Shown: in pieces, positions 28,001 to 40,000 of the stretch
Layout: every line of letters starts with the position of its first letter
Position numbering within the stretch: the stretch's first letter is position 1
Origin: Owenia fusiformis
Lineage: Eukaryota; Annelida; Polychaeta; Sabellida; Oweniidae
Direction of reading: 5' to 3'
Assembly (NCBI GenBank): GCA_903813345.2
Contig: CAIIXF020000009.1
Coordinates: forward strand, 31,065,259 to 31,129,258
Length of the DNA: 64,000 nucleotides
Made by a program: the position numbers and the translations under genes
Notes under the pieces: model-generated
Seen by the model: only the letters and a program-made list of their open reading frames with translations
Database searches by the model: none
What the model was told of the DNA's origin: nothing

Positions 28001-31000
28001 CATGAATTAATTTATTGTTACTTAATCCTAAGAAAATTTCCCTTTGGCTCATAACTCATGACTGATAACTCAAAGCCCTCATGTACTATTTGACAGCATT
28101 AATATATTGCTTGGTCAGAACTCACAAGTATTGACTAGGATGGATTATTTTGACTAACATAGCATCTGATAACCTCACAAAATCTAAAGATTTGAGAATC
28201 CCATGGGGCCTTCAAGATCGAGTCCACTTCAATGATCATGTACTCCTCTGAGATTATACAATGTAGCTTCAGTGGTAATTTATTTGAATGTTTCCATTTA
28301 ACACAATATATTGAAACGCGAACTATTCTAGCAGATTCAATAAAAGCTTGATGATCTATTTCCTGGTCTTAGTTGAGTTCCAATCAGGTTTATGTCACAA
28401 TAAAATAGTTAAATCCGGGAAAAATAATTTCACTCGTGACCTTATCCCATCCTGCTTTTTGTTTCTATGATCTGAACGAACTGATGTCATGTCTCATTGA
28501 TTTTTTTCGAACATAATTTAATTTGTTAACTTCATGAATGTGGTTATTAACTTTATTTCTTGTTAATTCCTCTTTTTGTGTTTCTTATTTGCATGGAAAA
28601 CCATGACTCTTTATCAATATGGGGGAGCAGCTGAAATTCCATTATAGGGAAATGATATGGTAGCTACCGTAAATGCATTATGTAGAACCAGGATTTCCTT
28701 ACAAAATATACAATGGCTCTACCTCATTCTAACTGATTCTAAAATACTCAAACATATATTTTTAAATCATAACAATCAGTGAATTGTACCATCTGTAAAC
28801 TTTGATACAAACTTTCCATTTTCTGTTAAAACAATACCTCATCTCTACAATTTGCTGGAGTCAAAATAAAATCCATGGTCAGAGATTTGCTAAAGCTCCA
28901 TGCAGTTGGGGCAGTATTGCATCTGGCCACTGTGACCCATCCTAAAGAATTGACCACTACATGTGAAGTAGATAGAGGGGGGCTACATGTAGGATAGTCT
29001 TGAATCAAGTAACCTTGTTTGATGTACATAGGGAAAGTTTATATACTTGACTGAATGCAAGGTTGCATGTATTGTTGCATGTATTGTTGCATGTTAATGC
29101 AAAAATGGGTCTAAAAGAGCCTACTTTGTGAACCTGAATTGTTGTTTTACATAATGATAGATACAGAGCAATATAACTGAATATATAAACACATATATTA
29201 TGTTCATAAACAATAACATGTTATTCCAACTGAATAATTGATGGATACTTGAATTATTATGAAAAGCAGAACACCATGACTTTGCAGTATGTTTCTAGTT
29301 ACATCCTCCACCTTACTGTATCTATTTTCCAACCTGTGAATACCTTGGTAGAAGTTTTACTAGAGTGAGAGACAGGATGAGGAGAGGCCTGTATTACTGT
29401 GGCGGCTTGGTGCATGATTACTTCCAAAGGAACTACAATAAAGATTAAAATCATTGATCATTTAAGAAATTGGCAGGAATGCAAACTATTCTCCACAGAT
29501 CACCCAGCCTGAAAATCAACAAATCTGTTTATTCATAAACCTGAGGCTACTGCTTTAGTACCACATACAATAATGCTAACTGTTTGAATCTGCCTGTAAG
29601 CTATACAGAACTTTCTACTTAGAATGGAATTTTCAAATAATTCTTGTTATCCCAATGAAAAGGTTTGGATAGAGATACAGTTCTTTATTCAAATCTATCT
29701 GCTCAATCAAAATGGCCATATTTTTTACAAAAACGGCTAGAACTTGTCTCTACCAACTTATGGTTAAAGATACAGGGTGAGCCAAATGAGATAACCCAAA
29801 GATATCTTTAGTGTATGGCTTTAGTGTCATATTTGGGACAATTAAGTCTTGTCCAATGTATTGTCATTCTACCAAGTTTCAGTGGTCTAATTCTAGTGGT
29901 CTTGATTTTATGGCCACTTTACAAAATATGCCATAAAATATGGGCGTCATGTCTGGAGACCAACTTGAACATATTGGGCGTAGTTGTTCACAACACGGGC
30001 ATAAACATCTTGTGTTATCTTCCTTCTTATCTCCTGTTTCAATGTTTCAAGGGTTGTTAGTGTAGATAATAGGCCCAAAGATAAAATCTGGTGGAATTTA
30101 TGTCTAGTCAGTGAGGCACATTTCGGCATTTTGAGCATGTTTTGTAAATGGCCATAAAATCGTGACTTAGAATGACACTTATTGAATGAAAGAACATTGA
30201 TCAAGGTTTAATTATGCTAAATATGAGTTTAAACCCATGTTGAATGACTGAGTTATTAACATATATTTGTTAGGGTTACCTTTTTTGACTCACCCTGTAC
30301 CTATAATAGGTTTGTAGTGGAGATGTCATGGTTTCCCGATATTAGACTATATTTTAGTCAAGATGGTTCAGTTTGGGATGTGGGACAAAAAGAGCTACTA
30401 TCAGGATGGGATCAGGACATAATTTCCTCCCCTAAAATGCATAAAAACATGTATAGAGTATGAGAGCACTTTTCCGCAAACTTAATGAACATCCTGGTAT
30501 AATTAGAGTAAAAAGGGGCTAAGGACTTAAGGAACCTCATAAAACTAATTGATTTTACTATAATATTTAATGATGTTTCAATCAGTTTGGAAATAATCCA
30601 TCCATCATAAAGCTGTATTTTATATACGAGTATATGTTCTGGGATATTTCTTTTATGAGATGAACAAAATGATAAAGAACAATTTATTTTAAAGATTTAA
30701 ATCTTAGTTTCCGTACATTCAATTTCATACCATAGGCTAATGCTGTTAAACCAGTTATACAAGTACTCTGAACCAGCATCAGATAGATGCTCTTTCCATC
30801 CCTCTGACTAGTGCAGAAGATTTTACAGTGACCTTAATGTTGATAGATCAGGCCCGTAGCCAAGATTTGCCACTTTTTGAAAAATTCCAGGAGGGTTCAC
30901 TTGTGAGAATTTTGGTCCAAAATGGCCAAAATCACTTGAAAAGTGCTCAGAATGGTGAAAAACGGCATGATTTTGGAAGATTTTTCGGCCGGGGGGGGGG

Positions 31001-34000
31001 GGGGGGGGGGTTTGCTCGAACCCATCGGGCTTCTATTAGAATTTGAATGTGAAATTAATATTACCTCTACAGGTAGAGAAGGTAGTGATTCTCTCGTCAT
31101 ATTTTCTGGTAAGACATAGGATCAAAGAATTATCTATAATTCAAAATAGAGCGCAAATTAGAAAGCTTTCAAGGTTATCACTTTCATCATCAATCTTTGA
31201 TCATGTTGCCATTGACAACTTGTTTCAAACTGTTAACTTATACAATTCATATTATGCAAACTTGCTATCATCATGCTCAGTAGGAGAATTATATGTAATA
31301 ATAAGTGCTTATACTAATGGATACACCTTTAATTGTACATTTATTAAATACTAATGATTATACATTTATTATGCAGTAGTACATGGTAAAACCTCCACAC
31401 ATTGACTTGCTTTGAAAAACGGGATTTTAGGGGGGGGGGGTTCAATCCTCCCCCTAGCCAAGAATTCTTTCCAATGAGTACAGGTGGCTTTTTTAGCTCA
31501 CATGGTGAGCTTTTGCAATCACTCACTTGTCCGTCTGTCTGTCCGTCCGTCCGTCCGTCTGTCTGTCCGTCCGTCAACAATAGTGGCACGTTTTAAAACC
31601 TCTGTCGATAGGATTCCTGTTTTAAGTTATTTCTGTTCAACATCAATACAGAAAACTCCCCTATGACTCCTGGTTCAAAAGCTCGCCTATTTTCAAAATG
31701 GCCGCCACTTTTGTCTCGCGAAATTCACTTTTGACCCATTTGTTTTAAAACCTCTGTCGATAGGATTCCCGTTTTAAGTTATTTCTGTTCAACATCAATA
31801 CAGAAAACTCCCTTATGACTCCTGGTTCAAAAGCTCGCCTATTTTCAAAATGGCCGTCACTTTTGTCTCGCGAAATTCACTTTTGACCCATTTCCTAGCT
31901 TTACAAATAATTTCAGGTGTCCTTCACTGTAAAAATCCATGTCAATGTAAAGGGTAGATATATGTAATAATATTGTTACAAAAAATCAGCGAAAAATTAT
32001 ATCCATTTTTTTATTTTCAGCCATTTTAGTTAACATTGATTTGTCTATCTGACTCGCGAAATCCACTTTCCGTCAATAACAGTGGCACGTTTTAAAACCT
32101 CTGTCGATAGGATTCCTGTTTTAAGTTATTTCTGTTCAACATCAATACAGAAAACTCCCCTATGACTCCTGGTTCAAAAGCTCGCCTATTTTCAAAATGG
32201 CCGCCATTTTTCTCTCGCGAAATTCACTTTTGACCCATTTCCTAGCTTTACAAATAATTTCAAGTGTCCTACATTGTAAAAATCCATGTCAATGTAAAGA
32301 GTAGATGTATGAAATAATTTTGTTACGAAAAATCAGCGAAAAATTATATCCATTTTTTTTATTTTCAGCTTTTTAGTTAACATTGATTTGTTCATCTGTC
32401 TCGCAAAATCCACTTTTGGACCATTTACCTTAAACCCTCTGTCGATAGGATTTCCGTTTTAAGTTAATTTTGTTCAACATCAATACATAAAACTCTCCTA
32501 TGACTCTTGGTTCAAAAGCTCGTCTATTTTCAAAATGGTCGCCATTCTTGTTCCGCAAAATTCACTTTTTGCCCATTTCCTAGCTTTACAAATAATTCCA
32601 GCTGTCCTGCATTGTAAAAAGCCGTGTCACTGTAAAGAGTAGTTGTATGAAATAATTTTGTTACAAAAAATCGGCAAAATATTATATCTGTTTTTTTATT
32701 TTCAGCCATTTTAGTTAAACATTGATTTGTCCATCTGTCTTGCGAAATCCTCTTTTGAACCATTTGCTTAAAACCTCTGTCGATAGGATTCCAGTTTCAC
32801 ATTATTTTTGTTCAACATCAATACAAAAAAACTCCCCTATGACTCGAAAGCTTGCCTGATTTCAAAATGGTCGCCATTTTTGTCTGCAGAAATTCAATTT
32901 TGGCCTATTTCCTTGCTTTACAAATAATTTCAGGTGTCTTGCATTGCAAAAAGCCATGTCACTGTAAAGAGTAGTTGTATGAAATAATTTTGTTACGAAA
33001 AATCAGCGAAAAATTATATCCGTTTTTTTTCTCAGCCATTTTACTTAACATCGATTTGTCCATCTGTCTCTCAGTCAGTCCAAAATAGTGGCAAGTGGCT
33101 TGAAATAATTTTTTTACAAAAAATCAGCAAAAAATTATATCCGGTTTTTTCTGTCACCATGTGAGCCCAGTACCCACGGTACTAATTTTTTTAACACTGA
33201 CCCCCCCCCCCCCTAAAAAAGCTGGCTAGGATAGACAATCATATTGACATTTTAAACAATAGTTCCAACCATTGTATGGTGCTATTGTACTCTAGGCAAA
33301 GGGCCATTGACTGTACACCTATTTAAAGCACTATTTTGCTTTCGGGAGTATTGATTTGAGTAGACAGACATGTAACTGTCAATATGTTTAGGGGCCATGA
33401 CATAAATTGATATGCTATTTCCTGCGAAACTAGTATTATGAAAGAAGGGGGTTGAAAACTGGGTTGCATCAGGTGATAATACAACTAACCCAAAATTGAA
33501 GGTAAGTGGAACACCTTTGGTACCTCTAAAAAGGTTTTCCACTTACAGAGGTTCATTTATCATTAAATCATTGATCATGGGAGTTTGAAAAGTGTTCCAT
33601 CTATGGATATGTTCTACTTACAGAAGTGTTCCACTTTACAGATTTTACTATAGGAATTATCGATATCTAAAAATTTGTATAGAGAAAATTTAGTCAAGCT
33701 ATTTAATTCCCAGACTTGGAGTTTGAATGGTTCAGGGGATCAGAGACATTGATTGACTGTAGGTCTCTTTTCTGTGTTATCAAGTCATACTTTAGTAGAG
33801 TTTAACACTGTCTCCATGACATCACTTTCTGTAAATATATCGCTACATTCATCATCATTAGGCACTTTAAAGTAAGAAAGTGAAAAAGAGACCAAGTACC
33901 TTTTCTGTGGGACAAAATATTTTTACAGTGAAGTGTATCTTAAAAATGCCTGTGATAGTTAATAGTATTGATAGAATAATTCAAATCGTGTGATTTAGTG

Positions 34001-37000
34001 AACTCCTATTAACATATTATGTTGTTATTATATCAAGCAGAATGTTTTAGACAGAACGTGAGATATAAACAGAGTTTGGTTCCAATGTCAGTTTTACCAC
34101 AAACTCATTAATATATTGCCAATGTTCTCATCCTTTGTACTTGTTTTATAGCCATAATTAGTTTGAATCCTTTGAAAAATGACCATGATTTGTTCATAAA
34201 TGTCTTAGAAGATAACCTATCTTAAAGATACATACATGGGTATAGGATGGAGATTTTTGCAAATGGATGACAACTTTGTTGAAATTTTCAAATTGTACTA
34301 TCTTTATACTCTAGACTTAGTATCAGTGGAAATGTCTGTGGTATAACTGCTTTCAGACTACCTAAAGGCAAAATATTTAGCCCCTTGTTTATTTTGCCCA
34401 TAAAGTACAAGTACAAAATAACAAATAACAGATTAGAGAAATATCGAATTAATTAATTTTTCAGTTTGCTCAATAAATGTATACCTAGTATATTCATGCA
34501 ATATTTGATAAATGATGTTTTTGACTGTCTATAGCATAAGAACTGAACAGATGTTGGTAATCACCTTCCTGTGATATTAACAGGGTCACTATGAGCTTTT
34601 AAAACTATCTCTGATACATAAACATTTTACTTTCATCCAAGTATAGGTCTGTGGTATCCTGAACAAACTACCACTGATACGTTAAGCTGAATCCCAATCT
34701 GCCAGATTACCCTTTGACTATACTCCTACTATCCTTTGAATATACTCTGACTACCCTTTGACTTTCCTGGACAAACATCTACCCCCAGACTGCCCGTTAC
34801 TATTGGTATGATATGTTAAGCTGAATCCCAATCTGCCAGATTACCCTTTGACTATACTCCAACTATCCTTTGACTATACTCTGACTACCCTTTGACTTTC
34901 CTGGACAAACATCTACCCCCAGACTGCCCGTTACTATTGGTATGATATGTTAAGCTGAATCCCAATCTGCCAGATTACCCTTTGACTATACTCCAACTAT
35001 CCTTTGACTATACTCTGACTACCCTTTGACTTTCCTGGACAAACATCTACCCCCAGACTGCCCGTTACTATTGGTATGATATGTTAAGCTGAATCCCAAT
35101 CTGCCAGATTACCCTTTGACTATACTCCAACTATCCTTTGACTATACTCTGACTACCATTTGACTTTCCTGGACAAACATCTACCCCCAGACTGCCTGTT
35201 ACTATTGGTATGATATGTTAAGCTGAATCCCAATCTGCCAGACTACCCTTTGACTATACTCCAACTACCCTTTGACTATACTCCAACTACCCTTTGACTA
35301 AACTCCAACTATCCTTGGACTATACTCTGACTACCCTTTGACTTACCATTTACGCCTAGACTGCCAAGGTTTTATGAGTTATTATTAAGATCTCAAATGG
35401 AGCTCTCTTAGATTTCTGTGGGGGTTTGAATGTATGTAAACTACTTATAGACAGATAGTAGTATTCTCCCCACAAAAAGTTTAAGCTAGATCAAAGAATA
35501 TCTCTAACTAGAGTGTACATAATGGGAAACTCCTTCAAATGGTAGAATTTGTAGTGAATAAGGGCTTATTTATACATTTAGAGGTAATACTTTCAGGTTT
35601 GAAGACCAGCTGGTCATAATGACATGATGGACCAGTTACATGATTGTTTACCTAACTGAATCTAACAAATGCTATATATATTGTCATTATGTTATGTCAT
35701 ATGCTCATTGCTCAGGACCTTCTCTTAATCAATTGATTGAAACCAATTTGGCGGTGGTTGGTATTCAGAGAGTTCAGAGATTGACACCTGTAAAAAATGG
35801 CAGGTAGTGATATTTTGCATGTACCAAATTGATTATTAATTATCCCATCGAACGAAGTTCTCAAGTCTGTGGACCCTGAAGAAAGATAACTAACATCGCA
35901 ATCAAATCAAGACAAAGAAAGAAGAAAATAAATGAAGAAACCAATGCAGCAAAAACAAATGACGTCCGGACTGGAAAATTAATGAGAGAAGAGAACATTA
36001 ACAAATGAATATGAAACCGTATCTTCTCCGCAAAGAGGGTAAACTAAGATGACAAATCAGCATAAGACCAACAGTAAGGGGAAGGGGAGAGTTTTCCGGC
36101 CGGATCAAAACGTTTAACCCACCTATGCGCAGTCTCAAGTCTGTGGACCCTGAAGAAAGATAAGTAACATCGCAATCAAATCAAGACAAAGAAAGAAGAA
36201 AATGAATGAAGAAACCAATGCAGCAACAACAAATGACGTCCGTCCGTACATCCGTACATCCGTCCGTCCGGGCAATAACTCAAATACTGTTGGCCCGATT
36301 TTGTTCATATTTTGTACACATATACCCTACGGGGGTAGAAGTTCTGCTTGAAAGCCGATTTTCAATATGGCTGCTCATTTCAAAATGGCGGCCATTTTAG
36401 TGCCGAATTTACATTTATTTAGGTGCAATATGTAAAACCGTAATAGCAATATGTTTTAGATGTAAAAACATCATATAGGACATTAATAAAGCTAGAAATG
36501 TAGATATAAAAGAAGCACATGGCAGCCATCTTGAAAAATGGTGGCCTTTACTCGTTATTTTTCGATTTTTGCTGTAACTCGAAAAGTAGTGGAGCGATTT
36601 TGTTCATATTTGGTATGTGAATACTATAAACATTGCACACTGTCTAAAGACACTTTTGGTAGCAGGCGCCCATTTTGAAAAATGGCCGCCATTTTGAAAA
36701 ATGGCCACCATTTTAACATATTTTACTATAACTCGAAAAGTAGTGGAGCGATTTTGTTCATATTTGGTATGTGAATACTATAAGCATGACACACTGTCCT
36801 ATAACAATTTTGGTAGAAAGCGGCCATTTTGAAAGAAATTTGAAAAATGGCCGCCATTTTAATGTATTTTACTATAACTCGAAAAGTAGTGAAGCGATTT
36901 TGTTCATGTTTGGTATGTGAATACTATAAGCATGGCACACTGTCTAATGACACTTTTGGTAGAAGGCGGCCATTTTTCAAAATGGCCACCATTTTAACAT

Positions 37001-40000
37001 ATTTTACTATAACTCGAAAAGTAGTGGAGCGATTTTGTTCATACTTGGTATGTGAATACTATAAGCATGACACACTGTCCTATGACACTTTTGGTAGAAG
37101 GCGGCCATTTTGAAAAAATTTTGAAAAATGGCCGCCATTTTAACGTATTTTACTAAAACTCGAAAAGTAGTGGAGCGATTTTGTTTATATTTTATTTGGT
37201 ATGTAAATACTATAAGCACGGCACACTGTCTAATGGCACTTTTGATAGAAGGTGGCCAATTTGAAAAATGGCCGCCATTTTAACGTATTTTACTATAACT
37301 TGAAAAGTAGTGGAGCGATTTTGTTCATATTTTGTATGTGAATACTATAAGCATGACACCTGGTCTAATGACACTTTTGGTAGAAGGATGGCCGTTTTGA
37401 AAAATGGCTGCCATTTTTGCTATATACTTTGTTTGTAAAAATGCCATCCATGGCTGTTCGATTGGATTTGCTACGCTTTGGCGTTGCCGTTGTTCTGGTT
37501 GTTAAAGGAGGGGGAGTTGTTTGTCAAATAAATTGGGGAGTTTATTAAAAGCGTTTATTTTCAATGATTCCCAGCCCTCTGAAGTTTGAAACATTAAAAC
37601 ACCTGGGTGTTAATCCATCGATAATCCTTGAGAATGAGAAATATTTTTGGGGATTATATGGTACAATCTTATAGTCAATTAAATGTTTTAAAGTGTATTG
37701 ATGTTTTTTTGGATGAAAAACATCAGCGAAATGCATGAAAAACATCAGCGAAATGCATGAAAAAACTTCCCCAATTCATTCGACAAACAACTCCCCCTCC
37801 TTTTAGGTACCTATATTTATGCTGTATATGAATACTACAGTATTGTTTTCCTAGTAAAATTGTCTAATTTTATAATTTCTCCTCACTCTATAGAGAAGGA
37901 TGCATCAGGCTTTAATTGCATCACAAACCAGTTTGAATGCTCCATAGCTATATATCTCCCTTTAAAGAAATGCAAAGGGTGGTCCATATATTCTGATAAA
38001 AAATGCTCTCATTTCCTGTTCACTGGCAATTTTCTATTGTGATAATGAAAAAGTTGTCTGGAATTTTTATACTGTAATTATGGCCTTAATGTCATGAAAA
38101 CTTAGTGTGAGTGTCATTTTGTGAGGATATGTTTTTTGTGTTATCATTTTATTTTAAATATAAACATTCTTGCGCAATCAGCTAATTGCCAAATTGCTAT
38201 CATTAGCAGCAGTTTTAGGTTGTCATAAATAGAATCATTATACATATGTATGTATAGTGAAATGTATATGAATAATCAGTCTGCTTGTAAGTCATCTCTT
38301 GGGTCCGTATATTGACACTAGTAGGAATAAAATACTGATGCATATATTCAGCTTAAACATATTATTCCGTGCAATAACATATTCACTTTGATATGTGGGA
38401 GGAATTCCCTTATATATGACCTGAATCCCCTTATATAACCACTTCACTTATGTAGAATCTTCTTACTTTCCTCAATGTATGAGAAGGAAGTTCCCATATT
38501 TGTAAGTGTAACATACCCTCATACATGTATATCCTAATTTATGAGAAGTTCTCTTATGTGCAAGTGTGACATAGCCTTACATTCCCTAATTTATGAGAAG
38601 TCCCCTTATGTACAAGTGTGACATCGCCTTACATTCCCTAATTTTTGAGGCGTTCCCTTATGTGCAAGTGTGACATATTCCTAATTCCATTCCATTCTAT
38701 GTAAATGTGACATACCCTCATATCTCCTACTTAATGAGAAATTCCCTTATATGCAAGTGTGACATACCCTCATAATTTTTTATATTAATTTATCAGAAGT
38801 TCCCCTTTAGTGTAACATACCCTCATATTCCCTTATGTATGAGAAGTTCCCTAATAAACAAGTATGACATTACATCATGTTCCCTAATTTATGAAAAGTT
38901 CCCTTGTATACAAGTGTGACATATCACTATATTATCTAGCAGGGTTCTCACCAGAAAGGTTTGTGACTTCCTATTCCTTGTTTGTATCCAGTTTTATGTA
39001 TCGGGAGAATCTCCGGAGTCTAAAAGCCTAGTGAAAATCCTGCCTAATTTATGAGGAGTTCCTTAGATCCCCTTTAGTCACCTAGAGGATGCTCATAGAG
39101 TAGATAAAAATTCAATGTTATCACTTACATTTTCTGACTTATATAGCGGTTCTTTATTTCATCAAAAATTCATTTTAGCATCATTATTTTTACCTTTTTA
39201 TCTGTTATATTTATTTATATTTTGCAATTATATTCAGATCTGCTGATATGCTAGAGGAATGCATGTCATTTCATAAAAGGTCATGCCAGGTGCCATTTGT
39301 ATGTTACAATCCTGACATTAAGAGGCTTGACATGTCTTCATAGGTAACATGCTTTCCATCTTAGCGTTCGGTGAATAAACCGATCACTCTGGCATCATAA
39401 TCAATATACATGTAGTTACTATAGTGATTGGAGACATCAAGGCATGGTGTTCTTGAATAAGTTATCTAACATATGCTGCACAATCCTCATGTTTATATAA
39501 ATAAATAATCATATGTATTTAGGCTAATATATATACAGTGGACAATGAAAATGATGCTGATATTGCATTAATGTTTACATATACATAGATTATATAACAG
39601 GTATAATTATGATATACTGAAAATCAACTGATTTACACACCCTAACATGCATGAATAGAGGTTATACCTAAGGGGGGATTGTATATGGGTTTTATCAAGA
39701 GGGATGATATGATATCTTCCATAGGTGACCTTTTTATACCAAATGAAAAAATTCATTAATTTGACAAAAATACATAGTTTTCTAATATGACTTCATTGAG
39801 ACTTGTTGAAAGATTTATTTTGAATTATTCAATTGATTTTTATATATGAGGGTGTTGAAATGGCAGTTTTTGGATAGAAGGTTATTATCCCAAGGGAATA
39901 TTTGAACTTCCTGAAATATATAAAGCTAAAGGGATGTTACCTTGAGGGTGACACAGATATATTTATATGTTCAAGAGGATAAATTTGTTATTCCGGAATA

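Noticed and set aside
36847-37113. 88-codon repeated frame
   Set aside because: Translation of two units of the GGCCGCCATTTT array.
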